Assembly (NCBI GenBank): GCA_025362035.1
Contig: JANYIN010000107.1
Location: 1 to 64,000, forward strand
DNA from: Gemmatimonadaceae bacterium
GTDB lineage: Bacteria; Gemmatimonadota; Gemmatimonadetes; Gemmatimonadales; Gemmatimonadaceae
Reading direction: 5' to 3'
DNA length: 64,000 bases
The notes under the pieces were generated by a model. That model made no database searches. It saw nothing but the letters and a program-made list of their open reading frames with translations, and was not told the DNA's origin. Numbering within the stretch: position 1 is the first letter of the stretch; the number at the start of each line of letters is the position of its first letter. Position numbers and translations under genes: made by a program. This document shows positions 1 to 9,426 of the stretch, piece by piece.

Positions 1-32
1 GATACAACTGCGCCAGCGATGCGACCGTCTCG

Positions 33-815
33 TCAGCCAACCGCGCGAATCTCCACGGTGCGATCGTCCAGCACGGCACCCGGGGTGAGCACCTGAACAA
101 TGATCGCGGTGATGTTGTCGAGCCCACCGCGTCCATTCGCCTCGGAGATCAGCGCCTGCACCTTGCGCTCCGGCTCGGCCCGCGAGCCGAGGAGCTGGCC
201 AAGACGACGATCGTCCACCATGCCGGTCAGGCCGTCGCTCGCCACGAGGAACAGGTCGCCTACGCGCACTTCGCCGCGATACGAGTCCGGCTGCACGTCA
301 GGACTGGCGCCGACACAGCGGGTGATGACGTTGCTGTAGGGGTGGTATCGCGCCTGCTCCGGCGTGAGAAACCCCGCATCGACCTGCTCCTGCACGTAGG
401 AGTGATCCTTCGTGAGCTGCGACAACGTTCCGTCGCGCAGCAGGTACACCCGTGAGTCGCCGACTTGGCCAATGAGGTACTTCGCGCCCGACACGAGCAG
501 GACGGACGCCGTCGTTCCCATCCCTTGCTTGTCCACCTCGGTGAGCGTCCGGTCGTGGATCGCGCGATTGGCCTTGCGAAGAGTGTTGACGACGAGTGCA
601 GTCACGTCGTCGCCTTCCAGGTCGGTCACCCCAGCCAGCTCACGCTGGATGATCTGGACCGCCATTTCGCTGGCAACCTCGCCGGCGGCGTGCCCACCCA
701 TGCCGTCCGCCACGATGAAGATGCCCCGTGCCTCGGTGCGATCCACCGTGAAATTATCCTCATTGCCAGACCGGATCATGCCGACGTCCGTGCGAGCTGC
801 GCAGAGAAGCTTCAC
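33..815 (-). CDS. PP2C-family Ser/Thr protein phosphatase (Stp/PrpC-like)
   Basis: Metal-dependent protein phosphatase that removes phosphate from Ser/Thr residues in the cytoplasm. About 260 aa, the usual length for bacterial single-domain PP2C. The family motifs are present in order: RSGNEDN (residues 15-21), VADGMGGHAAGE with metal-binding Asp37, GDSRVYLLRDG, SDGLTGMVDD and the C-terminal DNITAIIVQV. I chose the GTG at 815 because the protein then begins KLLCAARTDVG as in relatives; its GTG overlaps the stop of the upstream FHA gene (GTGA) and a GAAGGGA-like ribosome site precedes it. Translational coupling to the FHA gene suggests a joint role in Ser/Thr phosphosignalling. No kinase is in the window. 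No transmembrane segment is visible. Confidence 0.93.
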   Translation of the reverse strand: MKLLCAARTDVGMIRSGNEDNFTVDRTEARGIFIVADGMGGHAAGEVASEMAVQIIQRELAGVTDLEGDDVTALVVNTLRKANRAIHDRTLTEVDKQGMGTTASVLLVSGAKYLIGQVGDSRVYLLRDGTLSQLTKDHSYVQEQVDAGFLTPEQARYHPYSNVITRCVGASPDVQPDSYRGEVRVGDLFLVASDGLTGMVDDRRLGQLLGSRAEPERKVQALISEANGRGGLDNITAIIVQVLTPGAVLDDRTVEIRAVG

Positions 816-2218
816 GCGCGTCCCTTCAGGACGAAGAATGCGGCGCCGGCCAGGACGAGCACCGCGATGATCCACACCCAGACCGGAATGCCACCCCTGG
901 CCGCCGGCGGGGTCGGGGCAGACACTGGAGTGGCGCCCGGCGGTGTCTTCGGCGCCGCCGCGCCGGGTCCGAGCGTTACACGTGCGATGGCGCGTGTCCC
1001 CTTGGATTCCGTTTCGAACTGGCTGGCGGCGCCGAGTGCCTTGAAGCGGAATTTCATTCCGCCAAACCGGACATCTGGAGAGCCTTCCAAACGCTTCTCG
1101 CCGTTCACTCGATTGCCGCCGACATAAGTGCCGTTGGTGGAGTCCATATCTACAACGTACCAGCCGTCCTCGCGCCGCTGTAGCTTTGCGTGCGTTTCGC
1201 TGACACTTTCGTCCTGCAGCCGGACGTCATTGTGCAATCCGCGGCCGATGTGCGACAGCGCATTGTGCAGTTCGAAGATCGTCCCCTTGGTGGGTCCTTC
1301 ATTGACCCACTCGAGGGTGGCGAAGACGGGCCGCGGATCCTCCCGCTTGGGCGTGGCAGCCGGCGGCGACGCGGGAACCGGCGCAACGACCACGGGCGGA
1401 GGAGGGGGAGGGGAGGCCGGCGCGGGCGGTTCCAACACTTCGAATTCGTCCGCTAACGGTAGCGCCCCGGCTGGCACTCCGATTGGCGCCTCGCGCAGCG
1501 CCGCCGGCAGTGCTGGTGGCACCGCCTCAGGTGCGGAAGACTCGTCGGCCGGCGTCGCCTTGACGGGAAGAATATCCGCGTAGAAGCGGAATTCCTCCGT
1601 TCCGATGCGCACCACGTCCGCTCTGGACAGCGTCTGCTCCCCAAGAACACGCTCGCCATTCACGAATACGCCATTGGCGCTCGTGTCCTTGAGCGCGTAC
1701 GCATCGCCGCTGATTACAATCGACGCGTGACGGCGGGAAACTTCCGTCTGCGCGATGACCACGTCGCAAGACGCTTCACGTCCGAACACCAGGCCCCGAT
1801 CCGCGACCGCATACTCCTTGCCGTCCACCAGGCTCACCAGTCGCCCTCCGGAGGCGGCGGTGGCCCGAGCGGCGCCCGACCGCTTCGCACCCGCAATGGC
1901 GGCGACCTCGCTGGCACTCACGAACTGCGTCGCGCCGCTCTTGGCGTCGTCGGCGAAGCGCAATTCCAGTCCCGCAATTTCCACCTTGTCCCCATGCATG
2001 AGCGGCATGGGTTCCGCGCCCAGCAACACGCCGTTGACTCGCACGTGGGCGGCCTCCTCGGAGCGCCGAATCGTGACGGGCGAGCCGCCGACGATCACCG
2101 CCTCCAGAGGAAGCGCGGAGTACCCCGGCACGATGACGTCCGCCCCGGCACCGGTGCCGATGCGAGTCGAACCCGCGCTAAGCGGAAATTGCTGATCGTC
2201 GAGCTGGAGGACTGGCAT
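812..2218 (-). CDS. Triple-FHA-domain protein with C-terminal membrane anchor
   Basis: Phosphothreonine-reading scaffold, about 468 aa from the ATG at 2218. A longer open frame runs upstream, but that part is low-complexity Arg/Ser-rich and overlaps the neighbour, so I rejected it. Three forkhead-associated repeats are visible. The first (about 15-90) is divergent. The second (about 142-212) has FGREASCDVVI, SRRHA and SANGVFVNG. The third (about 322-392) has IGRGLHNDVRL, SETHAKL and STNGTYVGG. A proline-rich linker at about 260-290 separates the second and third. Residues about 443-463 form one hydrophobic helix followed by a short basic tail, so the FHA domains should face the cytoplasm. It overlaps the PP2C phosphatase gene by 4 nt. 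The second and third domains keep the Arg and Ser used for phosphopeptide binding; the first probably does not. Confidence 0.88.
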   Translation of the reverse strand: MPVLQLDDQQFPLSAGSTRIGTGAGADVIVPGYSALPLEAVIVGGSPVTIRRSEEAAHVRVNGVLLGAEPMPLMHGDKVEIAGLELRFADDAKSGATQFVSASEVAAIAGAKRSGAARATAASGGRLVSLVDGKEYAVADRGLVFGREASCDVVIAQTEVSRRHASIVISGDAYALKDTSANGVFVNGERVLGEQTLSRADVVRIGTEEFRFYADILPVKATPADESSAPEAVPPALPAALREAPIGVPAGALPLADEFEVLEPPAPASPPPPPPVVVAPVPASPPAATPKREDPRPVFATLEWVNEGPTKGTIFELHNALSHIGRGLHNDVRLQDESVSETHAKLQRREDGWYVVDMDSTNGTYVGGNRVNGEKRLEGSPDVRFGGMKFRFKALGAASQFETESKGTRAIARVTLGPGAAAPKTPPGATPVSAPTPPAARGGIPVWVWIIAVLVLAGAAFFVLKGRA

Positions 2219-2306
2219 GACTGGGCGATGCGCTGTCAAACTGCCGCGCGAACGACACGATCCGGGCCTCGCGACGGATGCGCGCGGGACACAGTAGGGG
2301 CTGAAA

Positions 2307-4172
2307 CTACCCGGCGCTCTTGGGACTGGCAAGCGTGGCCGCCGCCGGGCGCTCCGACTCGCCCTCTCCGGACTGGAGCCGGTACAGACGGTCGTACAGT
2401 CCGCCCATCCCTCGGAGCTCCGCATGCGTCCCCCGTTCGCGGACCTCGCCGTGGTGAAGCACCAGAATCTCGTCCGCTTGAATGATGGTGCTCAAGCGGT
2501 GCGCGATCGCGATCGTCGTCCGGCCGCGCATCAGCGCTACCAGCCCGCGCTGTATCTCCGCCTCGGCCTCGCTGTCCACCGCGCTCGTCGCTTCGTCCAG
2601 AACCAGGACGGCGGGATCCGCCGCGATCGCTCGCGCGAACGACAGCAGCTGCCGCTCACCGACGCTAACGGACGCCCCGCGTTCCCCCAGCACCTGGTCC
2701 AGACGCGACGGAAGGCCGTTGATCACCCGGTCGGCGCCGACGCGCGCGGCGGCCGCCATCACCGCGGCGTCGTCCAGCGCCGCGTCGAGCCGCAGGTTCG
2801 TGCGCACGTCCGCGGCGAACAAAAAGATGTCCTGCTGCACATACGCGATCAGTTTACGCCAGTCCTCCAGCGGCAGCAGGTGAGTGTCCACCCCGTTCGC
2901 GGTGATCCTGCCGCGCTGTGGTTCGTAGAACCTGAGGAGCAGGTTGACGATTGTCGTCTTCCCTGCTCCCGTATGACCGACCAGGGCGATCGTTTCCCCT
3001 GGGCGCACCACCAGGCTCACCCCCCGCAGCACCCACTCCGGCTCGTCGGCGCTTTCCCCGTAATGGAACCACACGTCCTCGAACGCGATCGTCACCTGCG
3101 CGCTGCGGTCGAGTAACGCGACACTCGGCGTGCCCGGCGCCGGTCGCGCCACTCGGACCGCGCGGGGCTCGGTATCGAGCAGCAGGAAGATGCGCTCCGA
3201 CGCCGCCATGGCCTGTTGCAGCGTGTTGAACTTGTCGGCGAGATCCTGGAGCGGCTGGTAGAAGCGACGCAGGAGTTGAAGGAAAGCCGCCACGACACCC
3301 ACGGTGAGCGATCCAACGCCCACACGGTGCGCCCCAGCCACCAGCAGAATCGCGAGCGCCAGCGACGTGAGGAACTCGATGGCAGGGAAGTACAGGGCAT
3401 AGATCGTGATGGAGCGAAGATTCGCGTCGAGGTGCGCCCGGTTCAGCGTCGCAAATCGCTGCGCCTCGCCCGCTTCTCGACCGAACAGCTGCACGATCCG
3501 GATACCGCTAATGCGCTCCTGCAGATAGGCGTTGATGCGCGCGAGTCGCGACCGGATGTCTCGATACGCCAGGCGGACGCGTTTTTGAAAGACGTGCGAC
3601 GTGAGGTAAACGAGCGGGATAGCGCCGAACGCAGCCAGCGCCAAGCGCCAGTCGATGACGACCATCATCACCGCGATGGCCAGCAGCGTGAAGACATCGC
3701 CCAGACCGGCGACGACGCCCGCCGTAAACAGTTCGTTCAGCGCTTCGACGTCGGACGTCACCCGCGTGACGAGACGTCCCACCGGCGTTCGATCGTAGTA
3801 TGCGATGGACAGGCGCTGGACATGCTCGAACAGCTGTTGGCGGAGATCGCGCATCACACGCTGTCCCAGTAGCGCCGTGATGATCGTCTCGCCGTACGAG
3901 CAGCAGAACGCCAGCACCAGCGAGGCGCTGAAGAGGTAGGCCGATCGCAGCGCCATACCCGCATCCCGGGCGGGCAGCGCAACGTCGATCACGCGCCGAG
4001 TCAGGATTGGCCCGACGAGCTGCAGGAGCCCTTCGAGCATCAGGCAGATCAAAGCACCCGCCATCAGCCCTTTGTATGGCCGCACAAAGACAATCAGTCG
4101 TTGCACCAGCCGCCGATCGTACTTCTTCGCGGCGGCATCCTGGTCGAGATACGGGGAAAGCGTGGCGGCCAT
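2307..4172 (-). CDS. ABC exporter half-transporter (MdlB/YheH-like permease-ATPase fusion)
   Basis: Inner-membrane ABC exporter, about 621 aa, with one six-helix transmembrane domain (about 20-320) fused to one ATPase domain (about 365-600). Seen directly: Walker A GHTGAGKTT, signature SVGERQLLSFARA (the SVGxRQ variant common in the YheH/MdlB branch rather than LSGGQ), Walker B VLVLDEATSAVD and the switch His in AIAHRLSTI. I chose the ATG at 4172 (MAATLSPYL); an open extension upstream to 4298 is not credible protein. It is a half-transporter and should work as a homodimer or with an unlinked partner. The substrate cannot be told from sequence; lipid or drug export is typical of the family. 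It is 88 nt upstream of the FHA gene on the same strand and may be co-transcribed. Confidence 0.9.
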   Translation of the reverse strand: MAATLSPYLDQDAAAKKYDRRLVQRLIVFVRPYKGLMAGALICLMLEGLLQLVGPILTRRVIDVALPARDAGMALRSAYLFSASLVLAFCCSYGETIITALLGQRVMRDLRQQLFEHVQRLSIAYYDRTPVGRLVTRVTSDVEALNELFTAGVVAGLGDVFTLLAIAVMMVVIDWRLALAAFGAIPLVYLTSHVFQKRVRLAYRDIRSRLARINAYLQERISGIRIVQLFGREAGEAQRFATLNRAHLDANLRSITIYALYFPAIEFLTSLALAILLVAGAHRVGVGSLTVGVVAAFLQLLRRFYQPLQDLADKFNTLQQAMAASERIFLLLDTEPRAVRVARPAPGTPSVALLDRSAQVTIAFEDVWFHYGESADEPEWVLRGVSLVVRPGETIALVGHTGAGKTTIVNLLLRFYEPQRGRITANGVDTHLLPLEDWRKLIAYVQQDIFLFAADVRTNLRLDAALDDAAVMAAAARVGADRVINGLPSRLDQVLGERGASVSVGERQLLSFARAIAADPAVLVLDEATSAVDSEAEAEIQRGLVALMRGRTTIAIAHRLSTIIQADEILVLHHGEVRERGTHAELRGMGGLYDRLYRLQSGEGESERPAAATLASPKSAG

Positions 4173-4297
4173 TGGCGAATGGTAACGGGACTTGCCGCGT
4201 TCGAGGAGCCGTGAACCGAGCGCGGCTGCGCGGTCGAGCGTGGCCCATCCGTTGCACTGTGCATGGGTGCACTCACACCATTTGCGGGGGCAGCTCA

Positions 4298-4561
4298 ATG
4301 GGTATCGTCGCGTGGATCGTGCTTGGACTCATCGCCGGTGCGATCGCCAAAGCCCTCATGCCCGGGAGGGACCCCGGTGGCCTGATCGTCACGATCCTCA
4401 TCGGCATCGTCGGCGCGTTCATCGGCGGCTTCGCGGCCAACACGGTCACCGGCGCCGGATTGAACGGGTTCTCCCTCTGGAGCATCCTGCTCGCGATCGT
4501 CGGCGCGATGCTGTTGCTCTGGGTATACCGCCTCACCACCCGCCAACGCGCGTCGCTGTAG
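4298..4561 (+). CDS. Small GlsB/YeaQ/YmgE-family membrane protein
   Basis: An 87-residue very hydrophobic protein with three predicted membrane segments (about 3-18, 27-46 and 58-77). The pattern VLGLIAGAIAKALMPG and the Gly-rich second helix GIVGAFIGGFAAN are typical of the family historically named transglycosylase-associated proteins. Members are often linked to envelope or general stress, and their biochemical role is unknown. The ATG at 4298 follows GGGGGCAG, a reasonable ribosome site. It is divergent from the ABC exporter (125 nt between starts) and 78 nt upstream of uvrA on the same strand, so it may share a transcript with uvrA. Confidence 0.85.
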   Translation: MGIVAWIVLGLIAGAIAKALMPGRDPGGLIVTILIGIVGAFIGGFAANTVTGAGLNGFSLWSILLAIVGAMLLLWVYRLTTRQRASL

Positions 4562-4639
4562 AGCAGTCGCCTCGGGGCGGACATCCCGTCGGCGGCAGTC
4601 GGTGTTTATTCGGGGTACTCCGACTAGATTCCTCCGCGC

Positions 4640-7525
4640 ATGAAGGACAAGATCGTCGTCCGCGGCGCGCGGCAACACAACCTCAAAGGCTTCGATCTCG
4701 AGATCCCGCGACGCACCTTCACGGTCGTTACGGGACCATCGGGGTCGGGCAAGTCATCGCTTGCCTTCGACACGATCTACGCGGAGGGACAGCGTCGATA
4801 TGTCGAGTCGCTCTCCTCGTACGCGCGCCAGTTCCTGGAGCGCATGGAAAAGCCGGACGTCGATCTGATCGATGGCCTCTCTCCGGCAGTCGCCATCGAG
4901 CAGAAGAACCCAACCAAGACCTCGCGTTCCACAGTGGGAACGGCCACCGAGATCTACGATTACCTGCGGTTGCTGTGGGCGCGGATCGGCCACACCATCT
5001 GTCCGGTTTGCGGGCGCGAACTCAAGCCGGATACCGTGCAGTCCGTTACCGACACCGTGTTGCGCCTGTCCGCAGGAACGCGATTCTACGTCGCCGCACC
5101 CGTGAAGCTGTCCAGCGAAGTGTCGCACGAGGTCGTCGTCGAGAATCTGCGCGCCCAGGGATTCGTGCGCGTCAGCGTGGACGGCGTGGTCAAGCACCTC
5201 GACCAGCTGGACGTCGAGCACGTCGACGTGACCTTCGCGAAGGAACTCCTCGTCATCGTGGACCGTCTGGTGGTGGCCGACGACGCGCGCAGCCGTTTGT
5301 CGGACGCCCTGGCGACCGCCTTTCGCGAGGGCGATGGCGACGCGATCATCATCGCCGTCGACAGCGCGACGACCGCAGCGCCCATGCGCTTCACCGAGCG
5401 CTTCGAGTGTCCGAACGATGGCACGATCGCACCCGTTCCCACGCCACAGCTTTTTTCGTTCAACTCGCCCCGCGGCGCCTGCCCCACGTGCAATGGCTTC
5501 GGCGCCATACTCGAGTATGACGAACGGCTGATCGTTCCCTACCCCGATCGGTCCCTCCGCGAGGGAGCCATCGCGCCGTGGACGATGCCCCGTTACGAGA
5601 ACAAGCGCCGTACCCTCGCCGAGTACGCCAGAAAAGAGGCCATTTCCATGGATGTGGCGTGGGAACAGTTGCCGGCGAAGGCTCGCGAGCGCCTGCTCAA
5701 CGCAAACGTACGCGGCTTCACGGGTATCCTTCCGTTCCTTCGCGACCTGGAGGAGAAGCGCTACAAGCAGTACATCCGCATCTTCCTCCGGCAATACCAG
5801 GCCGCCCTCGAGTGCCCCACGTGTCACGGCGCAAAGTTGCGCCCCGAGTCGCTGCACGTGAAAGTCGGCGAGCGCAACATCGCCGAAGTGTGCGAATATC
5901 CCGTCGGCGCGCTGGCGCGGTGGCTGGATTCGCTGGCGCTGTCGCCGTTCGATGCGAAGGTCGCCGCGCATATCCTGAGCGAAGCGCGCGATCGAGTACG
6001 CTTCCTCGTCGATGTGGGCCTCGATTATCTGTCGCTCAACCGCGCGACGCGCACGCTGTCGGGCGGTGAGGCGCAGCGCATCGGTCTCGCCAACTCGCTG
6101 GGCTCGCGACTGGTGGACACGCTGTACGTGCTCGACGAGCCATCCGTGGGACTGCATTCGCGCGACATGGATCGCCTGCTTCGCTTGCTGCTGCGACTGC
6201 GTGACGGGGGCAACACCGTGCTTGTGGTCGAGCACGACCTCGATGCGATACGCGCCGCGGACTACATGGTGGAACTGGGGCCGGAGAGCGGCGAGAAGGG
6301 CGGCGAGCTGGTCTTCGCCGGCCCGATGTCGCGCGTGAGCGAGAGTCCACTGACCGGACAGTACCTGAGCGGCACCCGTTCAATTCCGCTTCCGCTTTCC
6401 CGTCGGCGACTCGGCCCGCAGTGGCTCACGCTCACCGGCGCGCGCGAACACAATCTCAAGCGCGTGGACGTGCGGATTCCGCTCGGGGTCGTGACGGCGG
6501 TCACCGGCGTGTCCGGCAGCGGCAAGAGCACGCTGATTCACGACGTACTGATGCGCGCGTTGGAAACCAAGCTCACCGGCGAGCATTCCGCCAAGCAGCA
6601 TCTCGGGGAACCGGTGGGCGAGTTCGACGCGATTACGGGATACGAATCGCTGGCGGACGTCGTCCTTGTCGACCAGAGTCCCATCGGCAAGTCGCCGCGG
6701 TCCAATCCCGTGACTTACGTCAAGGCGTTCGACGAGGTGCGACGCATTTTCGCGTCGCTGCCGGCGGCGCGCCAGCGCGGCTACGTGCCGGGAACGTTCA
6801 GTTTCAACGTCGTGGGCGGCCGCTGCGAGAATTGCGAGGGCGCCGGCTACCTCGAAGTCGAAATGGTGTTCATGGCCGACGTGTTCGTCCCCTGCGATGT
6901 GTGTGGCGGCAAACGCTTCAAGCCAGAGGTGCTCGAGGTGAAGTATTTCGGCAAGAGCATCACGGACGTTCTCGACCTCACCGTGGACGCGGCCATTCGA
7001 TTCTTTCCCTACGAGGAAAAGCTCGGGCAGGCCCTCTGGCAATTGCAGCAAGTGGGACTCGGCTACCTGCGCCTGGGTCAGCCGGCAACCACCCTGTCTG
7101 GTGGTGAAGCGCAGCGCCTCAAGGTCGCACGCGAGCTGGCGCTCGGCGCGAAGAAGACTGGACGCAAACTTTACATCATGGACGAGCCGACCACCGGACT
7201 CCATCTCGACGACATCCGGAAGCTGGCGCAGGTGTTTGATCGGCTCGTGGATGCCGGCCATACGCTCGTGCTCATCGAGCACAACCTCGACGTCATCAAA
7301 CTCGCCGATTGGGTCATCGACCTGGGTCCGGAAGCGGGCGACGCCGGCGGGGAGATCGTGGCCATGGGGAGGCCCGAAGAAATTGCCGGGAAGTCCGGTT
7401 CGCACACGGGCAAGTGGTTGCGTACCGTGCTGCCCGACTGGGACCAGCCATCGGGCGCGGCGCGCGCGGCGCACGCGGGAACAACGGCGAAATCGGCGCC
7501 GCGCAAGCGTGCACGCGCGTCATGA
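4640..7525 (+). CDS. uvrA: Excinuclease ABC subunit A
   Basis: DNA-damage recognition ATPase of nucleotide excision repair, which loads UvrB at lesions. 961 aa, slightly longer than usual because of a basic Ala/Lys/Arg-rich tail. Two ABC modules are present: the first Walker A TGPSGSGKSS near residue 33 with signature LSGGEAQRIGLA, the second Walker A TGVSGSGKSTL near residue 630 with LSGGEAQRLKVAREL. Zinc-binding Cys pairs are visible in the first insertion (CPNDG and CPTCNG) and in the second (CENCEG and CDVCGG). The start MKDKIVVRGARQHNLK is the conserved UvrA beginning. No LexA-type operator was recognised upstream. Confidence 0.98.
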   Translation: MKDKIVVRGARQHNLKGFDLEIPRRTFTVVTGPSGSGKSSLAFDTIYAEGQRRYVESLSSYARQFLERMEKPDVDLIDGLSPAVAIEQKNPTKTSRSTVGTATEIYDYLRLLWARIGHTICPVCGRELKPDTVQSVTDTVLRLSAGTRFYVAAPVKLSSEVSHEVVVENLRAQGFVRVSVDGVVKHLDQLDVEHVDVTFAKELLVIVDRLVVADDARSRLSDALATAFREGDGDAIIIAVDSATTAAPMRFTERFECPNDGTIAPVPTPQLFSFNSPRGACPTCNGFGAILEYDERLIVPYPDRSLREGAIAPWTMPRYENKRRTLAEYARKEAISMDVAWEQLPAKARERLLNANVRGFTGILPFLRDLEEKRYKQYIRIFLRQYQAALECPTCHGAKLRPESLHVKVGERNIAEVCEYPVGALARWLDSLALSPFDAKVAAHILSEARDRVRFLVDVGLDYLSLNRATRTLSGGEAQRIGLANSLGSRLVDTLYVLDEPSVGLHSRDMDRLLRLLLRLRDGGNTVLVVEHDLDAIRAADYMVELGPESGEKGGELVFAGPMSRVSESPLTGQYLSGTRSIPLPLSRRRLGPQWLTLTGAREHNLKRVDVRIPLGVVTAVTGVSGSGKSTLIHDVLMRALETKLTGEHSAKQHLGEPVGEFDAITGYESLADVVLVDQSPIGKSPRSNPVTYVKAFDEVRRIFASLPAARQRGYVPGTFSFNVVGGRCENCEGAGYLEVEMVFMADVFVPCDVCGGKRFKPEVLEVKYFGKSITDVLDLTVDAAIRFFPYEEKLGQALWQLQQVGLGYLRLGQPATTLSGGEAQRLKVARELALGAKKTGRKLYIMDEPTTGLHLDDIRKLAQVFDRLVDAGHTLVLIEHNLDVIKLADWVIDLGPEAGDAGGEIVAMGRPEEIAGKSGSHTGKWLRTVLPDWDQPSGAARAAHAGTTAKSAPRKRARAS

Positions 7526-7532
7526 CGGCCCG

Positions 7533-7560
7533 TTGACTTGAGCGGTGGTCGGGCTAAATT
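7533..7560 (+). promoter_or_regulatory. Sigma-70-type promoter for tRNA-Asn
   Basis: TTGACT (7533-7538), a 16 bp spacer and TAAATT (7555-7560). Transcription would begin near 7567, about 15 nt before the mature tRNA 5' end. It sits just behind the uvrA stop, so the tRNA gene has its own promoter. Confidence 0.6.
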
Positions 7561-7581
7561 TCAGGTTCTGTTGCGCCATAT

Positions 7582-7655
7582 TCCCCAGTAGCTCAGTTGG
7601 TTAGAGCATTCGACTGTTAATCGAAGGGTCGTAGGTTCAAGTCCTACCTGGGGAG
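7582..7655 (+). tRNA. tRNA-Asn (anticodon GTT)
   Basis: A 74 nt cloverleaf. Acceptor arm TCCCCAG pairs with CTGGGGA, D-arm GCTC pairs with GAGC, anticodon stem TTCGA pairs with TCGAA around loop CTGTTAA, and T-arm GTAGG pairs with CCTAC around TTCAAGT. The anticodon GTT reads AAC/AAU. The discriminator base is G. The 3' CCA is not encoded (the next bases are CTC), so CCA must be added by a nucleotidyltransferase. Confidence 0.97.
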
Positions 7656-7668
7656 CTCTATATACCAT

Positions 7669-7693
7669 CGCCCCGCCGGCAATCGGCGGGGCG
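7669..7693. terminator. Hairpin terminator between tRNA-Asn and the chemoreceptor gene
   Basis: Perfect 10 bp stem CGCCCCGCCG/CGGCGGGGCG with loop GCAAT, followed on the plus strand by CTTCTCGTT. It lies 13 nt after the tRNA and 26 nt beyond the stop of the convergent chemoreceptor gene, so it can serve both directions. The T-run is weak, as is common at high GC. Confidence 0.7.
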
Positions 7694-7719
7694 CTTCTCG
7701 TTCGCTGGCCCTACGGTCG

Positions 7720-9426
7720 TCAATCGACTCTGAACTCGCTCACGCGCTCGCGCACACGCCGCGCCGACCCGTTCAGCATCTGGCTTGTCGCCTCCAGTTC
7801 TTCCACCGACGCCGACGTTTGTTCGGTGGCCGCCGCGACTTCCTCGGCCGATGCGGCGTGGCTCTGCGCCGTGTCACCCGCCTTCGCGATCGCTTCCTCC
7901 ACGAGCACGATCGCTGCCGCGTTTCCGGTCACCGCCTCGGACACCTGCGAGGCCGCGTCCTCCACCCGCTCCACAGCAGCCTGAATCTGTGTGAGCGCCT
8001 GGCGCGCGGCATCCGCAATCTTCGTGACGTCTTTCATCTGGGTGGTCCCGCTCTCCACCGCGCGCGACGTGCCCACCACGCCCTCGCGAATACGGCCGAC
8101 ACTGATGGCGACTTCATGCGCCGCCTTCGCGCTCTGCTCTGCAAGCTTGCGGACCTCGTCGGCGACCACGGCAAAGCCGCGCCCCGCATCGCCGGCTCGA
8201 GCCGCTTCGATGGCAGCGTTCAGCGCGAGCAGGTTGGTCTGAGAGGCGATCTCGGAAATCGTCGTGGTAAAGTCGTCCACGACACCGAGCGATTCCCGCA
8301 GCGCCGAAATCTCCCTCGCACTCCGATCGAATACCTCGCGCGCCGCCAACAGTGTGTCCACGGCCCGGCTGATTTCCGCGCCGGTGGCCGTGGCCGACAC
8401 GCGGATCTCGCGCCCTCGGGCCTGGCTCTCGCGCACGGCAATCTCGATCGTGCGCCCCGACGCCGCGAGCTGCGCTACGGCGCTGCCCGCTCGGTGCAAC
8501 ACGTCGAGCTGCAAGCCCGCGCCGTGCGCCATCTCCGTTACCGCGGTCGCAACATGTTGGGTGCTGTCCGATGCCGCACTCGCGGACGCAGCCAACTCCG
8601 CTGCAGCCGCGGCCACATCGTCCGACTGGCGCTGCATTTCGCTCAGGAGCCCGCGGAGTCGTTCTCGGGCCTGGTTGAACGACGCCGCCAGTGCCTCGTA
8701 CTCCGCCGCGCCACGCGACGCCTGCGCTACGTCGCTCTGGCGCAGGTCGCCACGGCCGATGGCGTCGAGGTCCCGCGACAAGGCGGCGAGCGGCCGCGTC
8801 ACCGCGCGCGAGGTCGTGACACCCGACACGATGCCCACGAAGATCGCCGCCATCACCACGAGCGCCAGCAATGCGAGATTGCGTTTGAGGACGGTCGACG
8901 AGTCGCGCTGCCGCTCAATGAGCCGCTGGGTGCCCTCAGTGCGGAGCTGATCGAGTGTCTTGTCTACCTGATCGAGCGCTGCCGCATTCTTCTCGAGCAC
9001 GGCCGCGGCGGACTCCGTCTTGCCGACGGCCAGATACGCATGCGCCGCACCAATCCCCACTTCCACCGTTCCCTGCAGCGTGCCGAGGTCCTTCAGCTTT
9101 TGCCGCTCAGGGCCGGAGAGGGCGTCGAGCTTCACCGCGCTCCGCCGCAATTGGTCCGCCTCGTCCGCCAGCGCGGCATACCGCTCGCCGTCCGCGGCCT
9201 TGCCGGTGTTCAGATAACGCATGCCCGCTGCCGTCTCCTGCAGGATCCGGTACGCCACCTGCTGGACGGTCTCCTGCTGCAGTCGCAGATCCGCGACCAG
9301 CGCATCATTGCGGGCCCCCGCCTGTTGCAGACCATACCAGGACAGCGCGCCGGCCGAGAGAATCAGGCCAACGGTCACGCCAAAGCCCGCGCGAAGGCGC
9401 GCGCGAATGGTCGTGAGGGCTCTCAC
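7720..9426 (-). CDS. Methyl-accepting chemotaxis protein
   Basis: Transmembrane chemoreceptor, 568 aa. The first membrane helix spans about 13-33. A periplasmic, mostly helical region (about 34-180) looks like a four-helix-bundle sensor. The second membrane helix is at about 186-208, then a HAMP region and the long cytoplasmic coiled coil. The signalling tip is well conserved: [20 protein letters not shown] followed by [18 protein letters not shown]. No C-terminal CheR-tethering pentapeptide is seen (the end is VSEFRVD). The start ATG overlaps the stop of the upstream binding-protein gene by 4 nt, so the two are translationally coupled. That arrangement suggests the receptor senses the ligand-loaded binding protein (inference). 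Confidence 0.95.
   Translation of the reverse strand: MRALTTIRARLRAGFGVTVGLILSAGALSWYGLQQAGARNDALVADLRLQQETVQQVAYRILQETAAGMRYLNTGKAADGERYAALADEADQLRRSAVKLDALSGPERQKLKDLGTLQGTVEVGIGAAHAYLAVGKTESAAAVLEKNAAALDQVDKTLDQLRTEGTQRLIERQRDSSTVLKRNLALLALVVMAAIFVGIVSGVTTSRAVTRPLAALSRDLDAIGRGDLRQSDVAQASRGAAEYEALAASFNQARERLRGLLSEMQRQSDDVAAAAAELAASASAASDSTQHVATAVTEMAHGAGLQLDVLHRAGSAVAQLAASGRTIEIAVRESQARGREIRVSATATGAEISRAVDTLLAAREVFDRSAREISALRESLGVVDDFTTTISEIASQTNLLALNAAIEAARAGDAGRGFAVVADEVRKLAEQSAKAAHEVAISVGRIREGVVGTSRAVESGTTQMKDVTKIADAARQALTQIQAAVERVEDAASQVSEAVTGNAAAIVLVEEAIAKAGDTAQSHAASAEEVAAATEQTSASVEELEATSQMLNGSARRVRERVSEFRVD

Noticed and set aside
1-32. Left-edge bases as part of a neighbouring gene
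   Set aside because: Too short to assign; a kinase gene there is only a prediction.
4754-7474. Long open frames antisense to uvrA (493 and 364 codons)
   Set aside because: They mirror uvrA codons and contain no known motif.
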